Source: Mesostigma viride (Eukaryota; Streptophyta; Mesostigmatophyceae; Mesostigmatales; Mesostigmataceae). From it: a stretch of 64,000 bases of DNA. The notes beneath the pieces are model-generated. The model searched no databases, was not told where the DNA came from, and worked only from the letters and a program-made list of their open reading frames with translations. The stretch's first letter is position 1; each line of letters opens with the position of its first letter. The DNA lies in assembly GCA_009746045.1 (NCBI GenBank), contig RPFO01000079.1, forward strand, positions 4,868,468-4,932,467, given 5' to 3'. Position numbers and translations under genes: made by a program. Positions 10,357 through 22,376 of this stretch are shown piece after piece.

Positions 10357-12291
10357 ACTCATCAAGCACACGTATATTGCGTCACATGGGTGGCAATAAA
10401 ACAACCTTCAACCCCTATACACTGATTGGGAGGGCATCCAACCTTGTCTCACTGCCTCAAGTGGTCAGGCCACAACAATTTCTCTGCATCATGGCGATAC
10501 CTAACTGCGAGTGCTAAATGATTCTTGGCTTCGATGCGGCAATCAATGTGCTGCCCGTCACAGTTTAGTCCATTAGCCCTTGCCTAGTTCGTTGCAACAC
10601 TTATTACACGCTGTCAACACAACAAGACACACATACATGTCCCATTGGGGAGCCACGGAGTAATGGCATTGCCGCAGTAAATGCCAAAGTGAATGCTAAA
10701 TACATCGACCCCTAGTGTAGGAATAATTAATTGGTACTCTTGTGCACATGCATGGCTGCCAAAATGAATTAAAACACGCAGATGGATACTTGTTTACAGA
10801 AGTTATACTTTGAATACGTCGTCGTGTAAACCAACGCTCTTCGCCCTAGGCTACATCGTTCACATTAAGCGCATGTATATGAGTATGAATATGCTACGTG
10901 TGCTGTTGCTTCAAACTTGTTCCTATACACAATCACACTGTCACAAAAACTGGCGTTCATCCAATACAGAAAACGCCCGCCACAAATTCCAAGCAGGATC
11001 TGAACGTAGACTTGGCCGTGATGCTGACCATTTCAAGCAACTTTGAATTACTGGCAAGCAATGGCGACCGTAATGTCAATCACCAGCACGCAGCACCTGC
11101 TATAAGAAAAAATCCAGCAACTACTAGCAAAAGTCAGGTGGGTGACAGGTGCGTGGGGTATGCAGTCAAGATCAAGCAGTGGAAAACATGGGCACAGTAG
11201 TGCTTCCCATCCCACGAACAGCCAAAGTCTCCCTAAAAAATGTGTTCTTGATGCACGTTTGATGCACGGGAGCTAATCCAAAGATGTTCCCCAAGGAAAT
11301 ACAGGGAGAGCCTGTGGGGAAAACAGGGGGGAAGCTGCATTGCGGATAATGACCCACTGTATATGCTCCCGACCCGTTGCCGACCGAAAGCAAATGGTAA
11401 GAAACTACCTGGACGGTAATGATGTAATGGAAAGACGTAAGAAGCTTTCCCGAACCGACGGAAGGACGACAAAGCGCAGCGTGTAAGGCAGAGGCAGTTG
11501 CGTGTTGCTGAAAATGACGTGACCAAAACGGTTGCCGATCATGAAAAACCGGACCTCCATCCCGTTGCTGACGGAAACACAGTGTAGAGACGCGGCCTGG
11601 CTTGGAAGCAGGACAGTCGATGGAAAAACGTTAGACGAACTTCCCAACCGAAGTACTTACAAAAAAATGCAGCGGTAGAGACTGCAGCCTGCCTGCAGTG
11701 CAGGAACGCCAACCAGAAGCGAAGGGTTCCTGCGAAATAGAAGGAGACAGGCCGGAATACAGAGGGTAAAGTATTCCTTGGATGACGTTACGACTCGAAG
11801 TGGGTAAAAAATGGAAGTGGCCGACTGAAAAGTCGCTGGCATTTCTGCCCTGGATGGAAACGTTGGGTAAGTAAATCGACCCGTTAGCAATAAAATGGGA
11901 AGAGCGCCCAGACGAAACAACCGCAGCTTACCCAAGCGAGATGAACTCTTTCTTGACAGTCGTCCATGCCAACGTCGGCCAGCCCGGGCCAGGTAGCTGC
12001 CGCAGCCATGCCGCACCAGAATTTGAATTTTGTGCCCGGCAACGTTCCTAAAATGCAGGAATGGCTGGGCCGACGGCCGACGCGTGGCCCGTGGCCCATG
12101 GCCCGTCGCCCGTGTTTTTACGTGCCTGCGCCTGGCCTGCCTTAACGTTGTTACGCCCGCGCACTCCCCAGCCTTGCGCACGCCAGCCTTGCGCACGCTG
12201 CGCCGCGCCCAGCCTTGCGCATTCCCAGCCTTGCGCATCCCAGCCTTGCGCATCGTCTGAAGAAATCAGTGACTGATGTTTACAAAAACTC

Positions 12292-12681
12292 AGCTGAAAA
12301 TTGACTTGTATCATCTCTATGATATATTAAAACTATTTCCTGAGTTTGGCCAGCTATATCGTCGGAAAACGTAAACTGCATGCATGGGCGCAAGCCGCCA
12401 TGGCTAGGTCGTGCATTTCCGGAACTCACGTTTCACGTGGAAAAGTACCCTTACCACCTGTTCTTTGACCGTACATTTAGCCGCTCATACCAAATCCAAA
12501 AAAATCGCAAAAATATGTCCAAGAAAGATCTTTTCACGTAGTATTTGAATAAATTTTGAGGGAATTTTTTTGACAAACCTTCCGATCGGGGCAAATTTTC
12601 TACGAAACCCCAAATCTCAGTCCTAAATTTAGGACTGAGTTGAACTCAGTCCTAAAAATAGGTGTGGCTACAGACGACGTG
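12292..12681 (-). mobile_element. X': diverged X-family element, end fragment cut by E1
   Basis: The reverse complement aligns with the first ~390 bp of X-inner (36353 onward), including terminus CACGTCGT and the ACTCAGTCC subterminal hairpins. Identity by eye is roughly 80 percent, so it is an older copy. The homology ends exactly at the E1 end (12291/12292). It abuts X-outer through a single TTAA (12682-12685). The transposase-like frame of the X family stays open here too (see 12370-12540). Confidence 0.82.
12370..12540 (+). pseudogene. Fragment of possible piggyBac-type transposase in X'
   Basis: A conceptual translation of the plus strand gives G-R-K-P-P-W-L-G-R-A-F-P-E-L and then Y-P-Y-H-L-F-F-D-R-T-F-S, ending in a stop at about 12540. 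The same peptide with a few substitutions is encoded in X-inner (36497-36650, minus) and X-outer. The H-L-x-F-D-x-x-F-S pattern recalls the H-L-Y-x-D-N-F-Y/F-T-S segment of piggyBac transposases, and the TTAA duplication agrees. The rest of a transposase is not visible, so this is tentative. Confidence 0.35.
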
Positions 12682-12771
12682 TTAACACGTCGTTCGTCAC
12701 TGCACCTATTCTTAGGACTGAGTTCAACTCAGTCCTATTCTTAGGACTGAGTTTTTGGGTTTCGTAGAAAA
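12600..12771. repeat. Head-to-head X termini forming a large palindrome
   Basis: Centre at TTAA 12682-12685. The inner 20 bp (12674-12693) are a perfect palindrome, extended on both sides by CACCTAT and repeated ACTCAGTCC / GGACTGAGT stems to roughly 12618-12750. It arises because two X ends share one TTAA target. Confidence 0.9.
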
Positions 12772-14648
12772 GAGTAATGTTAAACATCAGATTCTGATTT
12801 CATCAGACGATGACAAAGGCTGGCATGACAAAGGCTGGCATGACAAAGGCTGGGCGCGGCGCTCGGGCGTAACAGCGTTATAAGGCAGGCCAGGCGCAGG
12901 CACGTAAAAACACGGGCGACGGGCCATGGGCCACGGGCCACGCGTCGGCCGTCGGCCCAGCCATTCCTGCATTTTAGGAACGTTGCCGGGCACAAAATTC
13001 AAATTCTGATGCGGCATGGCCGCGGCAGCTACCTGGCCCGGGCTGGCCGACGTTGGCATGGACGACTGTCAAGAAAGAGTTCATCTCGCTTGGGTAAGCT
13101 GCGGTTGTTTCGTCTGGGCGCTCTTCCCATTTTATTGCTAACGGGTCGATTTGCTTACCCAACGTTTTCCATCCAGGGCAGAAATGCCAGCGACTTTTCA
13201 GTCGGCCACTTCCATTTACCCACTTCGAGTCGTAACGTCATCAACGTTACCCTCTGTATTCCGGCCTGTCTCCTTCTATTTCGCAGGAACCCTTCGCTTC
13301 TGGTTGGCGTTCCTGCACTGCAGGCAGGCTGCAGTCTCTACCGCTGCATTTTTTTGTAAGTACTTCGGTTGGGAAGTTCGTCTAGCGTTTTTCCATCGAC
13401 TGTCCTGCTTCCAAGCCAGGCCGCGTCTCTACACTGTGTTTCCGTCAGCAACGGGATGGAGGTCCGTTTTTTCATGATCGGCAACCGTTTTGGTCGCGTC
13501 ATTTTCAGCAACACGCAACTGCCTCTGCCTTACACGCTGCGCTTTGTCGTCCTTCCGTCGGTTCGGGAAAGCTTCTTACGTCTTTCAATTACATCATTAC
13601 CGTCCAGGTAGTTTCTTACCATTTGCTTTCCGTCGGCAACGGGTCGGGAGCATATACAGTGGGTCATTACCCGCAATGCAGCTTCCCCCCTGTTTTCCCC
13701 ACAGGCTCTCCCTGTATTTCCTTGGGGAACATCTTTGGATTAGCTCCCGTGCATCAAACGTGCATCAAGAACACATTTTTAAGGGAGACTTTGGCTGTTC
13801 GTGGGATGGGAAGCCCTACTGTGCCCATGTTTTCCACTGTTTGATCTTGGCTGCATACCCCTGGCACGTGTCACCCACCTGACTTTTGCTAGTAGTTGCT
13901 GGATTTTTTCTTCTAGCAGGTGCTGCGTGCTGGTGATTGTCATTACGGTCGCCATTGCTTGCCAGTAATTGATAGTTGCTTGATATGGTCAGCATCACGG
14001 CCAAGCCTACGCTCAGATCCTGCTTGGAATTTGTGGCGGGCGTTTTCTGTATTGGATGAACGCCAGTTTCTGTTACGGTGTGATTGTGTATAGGAACAAG
14101 CTTGAAGCAACAGCACACGATGCATATTCATACTCATATACATGCGCTTAATGTGAACGGTGTAGCCTAGGGCGAAGGGCGTTGGTTTACACGACGACGT
14201 ATTCAAAGTATAACTTCTGTAAACAAGTATCCATCTGCGTGGGTTAATTCATTTTGGCAGCCATGCATGTGCACAAGAGTACCAATTAATTATTCCTACA
14301 CTAGGGGTCGATGTATTTAGCATTCACTTTGGCATTTACTGCGGCAATGCCATTACTCCGTGGCTCCCCAATGGGACATGTTCTGTGTCTTGTTGTGTTG
14401 ACAGCGTGTAATAAGTGTTGCAACGTACTAGGCAAGGGTTTAGGGTCCAAACTGTGAGGGGCAGCACATTGAAACCAAGAATCATTTAGCACTCACAGTT
14501 AGGTGTCGCCATGATTCAGAGAACTTGTTGTGGCCTGACCACTTGAGGCAGTGAGACAAGGTTGGATGCCCTCCCAATCAGTTTCTAGGGGTTGAAGGTT
14601 GTTTTATTGCCACCCATGTGACGCAATATACGTGCGCTTGATGAGTGA
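12772..14648 (+). repeat. E2 left outer TIR
   Basis: Pairs with 33425-35299. It also matches E1 arms (13369-14640 equals 1-1040 in direct orientation). No gene supported. Confidence 0.95.
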
Positions 14649-15603
14649 ATGGATGGATGGATGGATGGATGGATGGATGGATGGATGGATGGATGGATGG
14701 ATGGATGGATGGATGGATGGATGGATGGATGGATGGATGGATGGATGGATGGATGGATGGATGGATGGATGGATGGATGGATGGATGGATGGATGGATGG
14801 ATGGATGGATGGATGGATGGATGGATGGATGGATGGATGGATGGATGGATGGATGGATGGATGGATGGATGGATGGATGGATGCATGGATGCATGGATGC
14901 ATGGATGCATGGATGCATGGATGCATGGATGCATGGATGCATGGATGCATGGATGCATGGATGCATGGATGCATGGATGCATGGATGCATGGATGCATGG
15001 ATGCATGGATGCATGGATGCATGGATGCATGGATGCATGGATGCATGGATGCATGGATGCATGGATGCATGGATGCATGGATGCATGGATGCATGGATGC
15101 ATGGATGCATGGATGCATGGATGCATGGATGCATGGATGCATGGATGCATGGATGCATGGATGCATGGATGCATGGATGCATGGATGCATGGATGCATGG
15201 ATGCATGGATGCATGGATGCATGGATGCATGGATGCATGGATGCATGGATGCATGGATGCATGGATGCATGGATGCATGGATGCATGGATGCATGGATGC
15301 ATGGATGCATGGATGCATGGATGCATGGATGCATGGATGCATGGATGCATGGATGCATGGATGCATGGATGCATGGATGCATGGATGCATGGATGCATGG
15401 ATGCATGGATGCATGGATGCATGGATGCATGGATGCATGGATGCATGGATGCATGGATGCATGGATGGATGGATGCATGGATGCATGGATGCATGGATGC
15501 ATGGATGCATGGATGCATGGATGGATGCATGGAGGCATGGAGGCATGGAGGCATGGAGGCATGGAGGCATGGAGGCATGGATGTATGGATGCATGGATGG
15601 ATG
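14649..15603 (+). repeat. GGAT / GGATGCAT / GGAGGCAT satellite in E2 left TIR
   Basis: GGAT tetramers to about 14880, GGATGCAT octamers to about 15530, then several copies of the variant GGAGGCAT. Same polarity as the other arms. Confidence 0.98.
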
Positions 15604-15910
15604 ATTGGCTAACAAAGTAATTGCTTGCGTGTCGTGCGCATGGGCATGTTAGTCCTCCTTGCCTCCCTATGAAACTAAGGGTTGAGAAAGCAGGCTTGGA
15701 CTCAGTGGCTACAATATTGTAGTGGCATGCACACACGGGCTGTCGGGAGCCACGGGGAAGAGAATATGAGAAATCGGGTTAGCCAGCGCTTCCATTGCCA
15801 ATTTGTAGCCATCCACTAAGCTGCCGTTTAGAATGGTAGGTACTTTTACACACTTTATACAGACGTCCACTTAAGCTAAATTTGGACTCATTGAGCTCTG
15901 AGACATCATG
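15604..15910 (+). repeat. Inner TIR segment of E family
   Basis: Direct homology to 1520-1835 and inverse homology to 8372-8684. It has no partner at the right end of E2. Confidence 0.85.
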
Positions 15911-16204
15911 GTGGTGCCGGTGCCATTGGTGCACCTAGAGCAGGTGTAGTTTACACCCTACCCTTGCAGGAAGTAGCCCAGAATGTATTAAAGGCCATAT
16001 CAAGGAGACAACCAGATGCCCCTTCTCAGGCTACGAGCCACATGTACTCCCAATGTAAACGTGTTCCTACTTAATTACTTAATTAATTAATGCCCCTTGT
16101 CAGGGACATGTGCTTCATGTGCTCCCAATGGAGATGTGTTCTAATTTAATTTAATTTAATCCCTGAGAAGGGGCATATGGTTTTTAATACATTCTAGGCG
16201 ACAA
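15911..16204 (+). repeat. Half-LINE 3' tails (plus), no gene
   Basis: Two or three 5'-truncated tails with hairpin variants CTCC-CAAT-GTAA (16047) and CTCC-CAAT-GGAG (16120) and TTAAT/TTAATTTAA tracts. This mirrors 8079-8371 of E1. Confidence 0.7.
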
Positions 16205-16765
16205 ATTCTGCAGGAAGATTGTCAAGGCTACACGCCCGACCCTGTGGGCAAGCCACCTCCCCCCAAGAGGAGGAGGCGTTTTGATGAGTAGTGTAGTTAG
16301 GATTTTTTCTAGACTAAATAGATTAGTGTTAGGTTAGTTCGTTTTGATGAGTAGCGTAGATAGGGTTTTCTAGACTAGATATAGCTTAGAGTTAGGTTAG
16401 CTCGATTACGTGGCTTCCTCCACTCTACCCATCCAACCTGGAATATTAAAATTAAATTATAACATGCCTCCGTTGTCATGTAGCACATATTCCTTGATGG
16501 ATGGTGGAGTGGGAAGTGCCGTGTAATCTAACTAACCTAACTCTAGTCTATCTAGTCTAGAAAAATCCTAACTACCCTACTCATCAAAACGCCTCCTCTT
16601 GGGGGGAGGTGGCTTGCCCACAGGGTCGGCGTGTGAGCCTTGACAATCTTCTGCCACCGCGTCTTGTTCTGCATGGCAGTCCAAAGAAGGGAGAGAGTGG
16701 ACCTCGAATATGTGCTGCATGATCTCCCAACGGAGGCATGTTATAATTTAATTTAATTTGTTTTT
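16205..16765. mobile_element. LINE-A 3' fragment (plus) containing a second LINE-A 3' fragment (minus)
   Basis: The plus fragment begins at about 16205, includes the ORF2 tail, stop and UTR, and resumes at about 16695 with the hairpin CTCC-CAAC-GGAG and a TTAAT tail. It is interrupted by a minus-strand LINE-A fragment (about 16446-16694) with its own tail and hairpin. Near-duplicates ACCTGGAATAT and ACCTCGAATAT flank the inner copy. Confidence 0.8.
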
Positions 16766-16889
16766 GTGCACACTAAAATCTGTGGCCAACTCAATTTGAT
16801 CAATGCAAGCTATGGAGGGGATTCATAAGTGTTTGCTCAATTTCATAAATTTTACTCAATTTTTCCACATGTGATTAAATCCTTATATT

Positions 16890-19166
16890 TGTCAATAAAG
16901 CAGGGGTCATCCAGCCTTCAGACCATGAAAATAGACCACCCACAAAAATTGGGCTCATTCTGAGCTCAAATGGTGACATGTGACAGCATACATGTGCAGT
17001 TTTTCGTCATTTCCCCCCTTTTCTTAAATGAAACAAATATGAATAGTGAACAAATGAACTCATATCAGGCTGGATTCTTGCAGGCAGCATTTATACCATG
17101 AAAATAGACCACCCACAAAAATTGGGCTCATTCTGAGCTCAAATGGTGACATGTGACAGCATACATTCATGCCGTGTTCAGCCCGTCTCACGGTGCGAGA
17201 CTGAACAAGTCTCGCGTGCAGACACGTGTGTAGTACTCCTACACACAGATCTCGAGTGATTTATCTAGTACCAAATCCGAAAGGCTTGCATCACTCCCCG
17301 GACAGGAGAACTTTTGCGGATGACTGTAGGTGTAAGTTGGCGATGCCATGGTAACCGGAGACGTCCGTCCTATAGTCAGCAAAATTGGTGCGAGAGGTCC
17401 CCAGTTCGATTCCGGTCGGATTCATTTGCAGATCGCGTTTTCCGCGTTTTCCGCGGCCCGGCACTGAACGCAAAGGTTTTCACCTTTGCGGAGTGTCTGA
17501 TCAGAATATACGCTTGGCTGATTTCGATAGTACCGGCTACGCCCCCTTCTAAAGAAGGATTCAGCCGTGTTCAGCCCGTCTCACGGTGCGAGACTGAACA
17601 AGTCTCGCGTGCAGACACGTGTGTAGTACTCCTACACACAGATCTCGAGTGATTTATCTAGTACCAAATCCGAAAGGCTTGCATCACTCCCCGGACAGGA
17701 GAACTTTTGCGGATGACTGTAGGTGTAAGTTGGCGATGCCATGGTAACCGGAGACGTCCGTCCTATAGTCAGCAAAATTGGTGCGAGAGGTCCCCAGTTC
17801 GATTCCGGTCGGATTCATTTGCAGATCGCGTTTTCCGCGTTTTCCGCGGCCCGGCACTGAACGCAAAGGTTTTCACCTTTGCGGAGTGTCTGATCAGAAT
17901 ATACGCTTGGCTGATTTCGATAGTACCGGCTACGCCCCCTTCTAAAGAAGGATTCAGCCGTGTTCAGCCCGTCTCACGGTGCGAGACTGAACAAGTCTCG
18001 CGTGCAGACACGTGTGTAGTACTCCTACACACAGATCTCGAGTGATTTATCTAGTACCAAATCCGAAAGGCTTGCATCACTCCCCGGACAGGAGAACTTT
18101 TGCGGATGACTGTAGGTGTAAGTTGGCGATGCCATGGTAACCGGAGACGTCCGTCCTATAGTCAGCAAAATTGGTGCGAGAGGTCCCCAGTTCGATTCCG
18201 GTCGGATTCATTTGCAGATCGCGTTTTCCGCGTTTTCCGCGGCCCGGCACTGAACGCAAAGGTTTTCACCTTTGCGGAGTGTCTGATCAGAGCATACATG
18301 TGCAGTTTTTCGTCATTTTCCCCCTTTTCTTACATGAAACAAATATGAACAGTGGACAAATGAACTCGTATCAGGCTGGGTTCTTGCAGGCAGCATCTAG
18401 ACCATGAAAATAGACCACCCACAAAAATTGGGCTCATTCTGAGCTCAAATGGTGACATTTGACCGCATACATGTGCAGTTTTTCGTCATTTTCCCCCTTT
18501 TCTTACATGAAACAAATATGAATAGTGAACAAATGAACTCATATCAGGCTGGATTCTTGCAGGCAGCATCTAGACCATGAAAATAGACCACCCACAAAAA
18601 TTGGGCTCATTCTGAGCTCAAATGGTGACATGTGACAGTATAAATATGCAGTTTTACGCCATTTTCATCGTTTTCTTACACGAAATAAATAGGAATCATG
18701 ACCAAATGAGCTCATATCGAGCTGGATTCTTGCAAGCTACATTTAAACCATAATACTAGACCACCTACAAAAATTGGGCTCATTCTGAGCTCAAATGGTG
18801 ACATGTGACAGTGTAAATATGCAACCTTTTGTCATTTGCACCGGTTTCTTACATGAAACAAATAGGAATCATGAACCAATGAACTCATATCCAGCTGGAT
18901 TCTTGCAAGCTACATTTAAACCTGATTACTACACCACCTACAAAAATTGGGCTCATTATGAGCTCAAATGGTGACATGTGACAGTATGAATATGCAGTTT
19001 TACGCCATTTGCACCGGTTTCTTACATGAAACAAATAGGAATCATGACCAAATGAACTCATATCAAGCTGGATTCTTGCAAGCAACATTTAAACCATAAT
19101 ACTAGACCACCTACAAAAATTGGGCTCATTCGATCTGAGCTCAAATGGTGACATGTGACAGTATAT
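16890..19166 (+). repeat. ~173 bp satellite array, left side of W
   Basis: Each unit carries 'AGACCACC.ACAAAAATTGGG', 'GAGCTCAAATGGTGACATG' and a CAGTTTT.CGTCATTT block. Units after 18640 are more diverged. The array is split by an 1125 bp insertion (17167-18291). Confidence 0.95.
17167..18291 (+). mobile_element. 393 bp unit tandemly repeated 2.9 times, inserted in the satellite
   Basis: Units start at about 17174, 17567 and 17960 and look identical by eye. The block is flanked by the 8 bp duplication GCATACAT (17159-17166 and 18292-18299). Each unit contains GTTCGATTCCGG (for example 17401-17412), which resembles a tRNA B box, but the flanking T-stem pairs poorly. Overlapping short frames on both strands look non-coding. 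A tRNA-related retroposon multimer is possible. Confidence 0.75.
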
Positions 19167-19376
19167 GAAAAGAGACAACAAACGTGGACTGAAGCATTGG
19201 CACGCTGAGCCCCGTGCATGTCTGAGACCAGTTGTCTGAAAAGAGACAACAAACGTGGCAGCATGGCACGCCGAGCCCCGTGCATGTCTGAGACCAGTTG
19301 TCTGAAAAGAGACAACAAACGTGGAAGCATGGCACGCCGAGCCCCGTGCATGTCTGAGACCAGTTGTCTGAACTGA
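19166..19376. repeat. Three ~65 bp tandem repeats
   Basis: Units carry 'GAAAAGAGACAACAAACGTGG' -like starts and GAGCCCCGTGCATGTCTGAG. No coding content supported. Confidence 0.85.
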
Positions 19377-19431
19377 AACGTAAAAAGCGCGGATCCGCGT
19401 AAGGCGCGATGTCTACTGGCTCAGGACAGTA

Positions 19432-19797
19432 TATATATATAAGCCTCCTTCAAGCCTCCGCCTTCTTCAAGGAGTGTTGCCGGCTCCGGGAGGACCGGCT
19501 GGACCTGGAGGGCCAGCGGGCCCCATGGTCGGCGCGGACCTGGACGTCATATTGGCGTCAGCGCCTGTCGGTGGCGCTGACTCGGGCCATGGCTGACATC
19601 ATGCTCCGCCGTACGCGGGCTGATTTTGCGGTGCAGCAGGGCTATTAGGTTCCTCCCGTTAGGCGTTTCCATTGGTCTTATCGTAGTATAGAGCTTTGAC
19701 ATGGCTCTGTATATAGGTTTATAGCTGGGCGTTTGCTTTGGTTTGAGTGATTTCACTCTGCTGTAAGTAATTATATTTTTAAAATATATATATAAGC
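19432..19797 (+). mobile_element. 5'-truncated REL-type LINE 3' end
   Basis: Nearly identical to 22032-22376, the 3' end of the longer element directly downstream. It carries the last codons of the ORF, a stop at about 19646, the 3' UTR and a (TA)n tail. It is bounded on both sides by (TA)nTAAG. Confidence 0.88.
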
Positions 19798-22376
19798 CCG
19801 GATTCCAGCTGCCCGTGCCGGACCCCCTGCCGGCCCCCCTCCGGCTGGACCGCGACTGCTTCCTGGAGGTGATGCGTGCGGTCCCGCGGGCTTCCTCTAC
19901 CGGGCCGTCGGGCTGGCGCTACGAGCACTTGGAGGTCCTGGTGGGGCATGGGGGCGAGGACATTCTCTTTGACACCCTCATTGACCTGGCGGCTGGTCGC
20001 GTTCCTCCCGCTGCGCGCGAGTGGTTAGCGGGCGCTCGCCTCCTCGCTCTGCTCAAGGGTGTCTTGCCCCCCCCCGAGGGCAAGGTGCGCCCGATCGCCT
20101 GCGGTGAGGTGCTCCGCAAGCTCGTGGGCAAAGTGATCTGCCGCCAAAAGGCGCCCGAGCTCCGTGCCTTTTTCTGCCCGCCCCTCGCAGCGGGTGAGAC
20201 CTCGGTGGCGGCCCAGCTGGGGGTGACGACTCCAGGCGGGGCGGATATCCTCATCCATTCGGTGCAGGCCTACCTCGAGGCCCACCCCACCCACGCTGTC
20301 GTCAAGGTCGACTGCCACAACGCGTTCAACAGTCTGTCCCGCGCCAGCATGTTTGCGGCCGTCATGGAGTCCTTCGAGGACTTGTACGCTTGGACAGCCG
20401 TGTGCTACGGCCAGCCCGGCCAACTGGTTCACATCATGGAGGACGGCACTCGCGGCGGCCTGCTGTCGCGGTCGGGCACCCAACAAGGGGACCCCCTGGG
20501 ACCCCTGTACTTTGCCGCCCCCCTCCAGGGTTGCCTCCAAGCGGTCCATGCTGCCCACCCGGCGGTCGCTATTCAGGCCTACTTGGATGATATCTACCTT
20601 CTGGGCCCTGTGCCGGACACCACCGCGGCTCTGCTGGCACTGCAGACCGCGGTGGCCGACATCAACCTCCAGTTGACCCTTGCCAAGTGCGCGGTGTACT
20701 CGCCCCAAGGTGATTGCTCCGGCTTTCCGCCCCAGCTCTTGGGCCGGGACGAGCGCCTCCATGGGTTGGATGTCCTCGGCGTTCCGGTTGGCGACCCCGC
20801 GTTTGTCATCGATGCTCTGCGGGCCGCCCTCGAGGCACGCACTGAGGTACTGCCCTTGATTGCGCGCCTTCATGACTCGCAGACCAAGGGTCTGCTTCTG
20901 TGGTTTTGCGCTCACCCTCGCGTCGTTCACTGGCTCAGGGGCGCTCTTCCGTCTCAGGTCCGGCTGGCCGCCGAGGGCCACGACGAACGCATCCAGTCGG
21001 CCTTGGCGCAGCTGGTCCCGGGCCCCGACCTCCCGCCACATGCTATTCGCATTGCCTCCCTGCCTGCACGGATGGGTGGCTGCGGTCTGACTCGTGCCGC
21101 CCGGCTGGCCCCAGCAGCATTTTTGGGCTCCGTCGCTCAGTCGTGGGCGGAAAGCTGCCGGCTCCTGCCCCTTTTGGCAACGGCAGCGCCTGACCTCCTG
21201 GACCCCAGCAGCCCTTTGCCCTTCGTCACCGCCATCCAGGAGGCCTATGCTGAGATCCAGCAGGCCTGTTCTCCCGTCCGTGCCGCTCAGGCGGTACAGC
21301 GCCACCTCCCTCGCGGCACTCCCTCGGTCGCCTCCGTTCAATCTCCCGCCGCATTCCCTGCTCGCGTCATCGATAAACACCAGAAAACCTACGCGGGTAT
21401 TCTGCACACGGCTGATTGGATTGCTCTTTTCGCGGACCTCAACGCCCAGGGACGTGCGTGGCTGCTCTCGCTTTCCTTGCGGAGTGTGGGCTCGGCGTAC
21501 CTTCGTGCTCTTCCCATGGCCCCCCCATTCGCCTTGGCTCCCAGCCACTACTCGGTGGCGCTCCGGCACCAGCTATTTGCCCCGCAGCCTCTTGTTCCGG
21601 CCGGGCGGCCTTGTGGTAGCTGTGGGCAGCCGCTGGATCCCACGGGGACTCACTACCTTGCCTGCATGGGGGGCCAACAGAATCAGAATTGGTATTTGTA
21701 TTTGCACACTGTCCTCCTGACGGTGGTGCTCGCCATGATTCGGTCGGTTTTCCCCCACGCGAACATCCGGTCCGAGGATGCGGATGGCGCTGCCTTCTAT
21801 TCCCCCAACCACCGGCCTGACATCGTGGTGCTGGACTTTGAGGGGGTGGCCGGCATCTGCTTATTGACGTTTCGGTGGCGCGGCCCTTGGCTCTTAGCCA
21901 CGTGGCTGGGGCCTCCCTCACGGCAGGTTACACGGCGGACCGGGCGGAGCGGGCCAAGCTCCTGGCCTACGGCGACGTCGGGCACCATCGTGTGGTGCCC
22001 TTTGTCCTGGAGGAGTTTGGGGCCATGGGGCCCCTGACCTCCGCCTTCTTCAAGGAGTGTTGCCGGCTCCGGGAGGATCGGCTGGACCTGGAGGGCCAGC
22101 GGGCCCCATGGTCGGCGCGGACCTGGACGTCATATTGGCGTCAGCGCTTGTCGGTGGCGCTGACTCGGGCCATGGCTGACATCATGCTCCGCCGTACGCG
22201 GGCTGATTTTGCGGTGCAGCAGGGCTATTAGGTTCCTCCCGTTAGGCGTTTCCATTGGTCTTATCGTAGTATAGAGCTTTGACATGGCTCTGTATATAGG
22301 TTTATAGCTGGGCGTTTGCTTTGGTTTGAGTGATTTCACTCTGCTGTAAGTAATTATATTTTTAATATATATATAA
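19798..22376 (+). mobile_element. REL-endonuclease-type non-LTR retroelement (R2/R4/NeSL-like), 5'-truncated
   Basis: Begins abruptly after (TA)nTAAG inside the coding region and ends with the same (TA)nTAAG after a 140 bp 3' UTR. Two head-to-tail insertions at (TA)n-TAAG suggest target preference for this microsatellite. Confidence 0.8.
19815..22231 (+). pseudogene. Reverse transcriptase with C-terminal zinc finger and restriction-like endonuclease, frameshifted
   Basis: The open frame runs from about 19803, with no credible ATG because the 5' end is truncated. RT blocks are G-P-S-G-W-R-Y-E-H near residue 32, V-K-V-D-C-H-N-A-F-N (motif A), Q-Q-G-D-P-L-G-P-L-Y (motif B) and A-Y-L-D-D-I-Y (motif C). 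The C-terminal part has C-G-S-C-(x)9-H-(x)4-C (zinc knuckle), then R-P-D-I-V-V-L-D-F-E-G and, after a frame change near 21865, D-V-S-V-A-R-P-L and V-V-P-F-V-L-E-E-F-G. This is the PD-(D/E)XK restriction-like endonuclease order of R2/R4-type elements. The frameshift (one base by position) separates the endonuclease halves, so this copy is inactive unless it is a sequencing error. The protein would nick the target and prime reverse transcription there. Confidence 0.82.

Larger units (their letters stand above)
1..12291. mobile_element. E1: giant long-TIR DNA transposon (left end outside window)
   Basis: Positions 1-1049 are the reverse complement of 10362-11410, collinear base for base (coordinate sum 11411), and the similarity continues through a satellite to 1840 on the left and 8372 on the right. 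The right end is at 12291, where homology to the E2 end stops (...GATGTTTAC then ACTC) and an X-family element begins abruptly. About 0.9 kb of the left TIR should lie upstream of the window. The core between the TIRs is homologous to the E2 core but holds no recognisable transposase, so E1 looks non-autonomous or degenerate. It is loaded with LINE fragments and one ORF1-only retroelement. Long TIRs, G-initial ends and a 10 bp duplication in the sister copy E2 point to a Mutator-like element. That class is inference. Confidence 0.75.
8372..12291 (-). repeat. E1 right terminal inverted repeat
   Basis: Inner unique part 8372-8684, satellite 8685-9640, a partial duplicate 9641-10116, a second satellite 10117-10356 and the outer part 10357-12291. 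The outer 0.9 kb (11411-12291) has its E1 partner outside the window but matches E2 TIRs (12772-13610, inverted). The end at 12170-12260 contains a variable number of 'CAGCCTTGCGCA' units, which are 'CAGCCTTTGTCAT' units in E2. Confidence 0.88.

Noticed and set aside
14430-14450. Telomere-like TTTAGGG
   Set aside because: A single copy inside a TIR; not a telomeric array.
17380-17420. tRNA gene in the 393 bp unit
   Set aside because: B-box-like GTTCGATTCC is present, but the T-stem pairs poorly and no acceptor stem is found.
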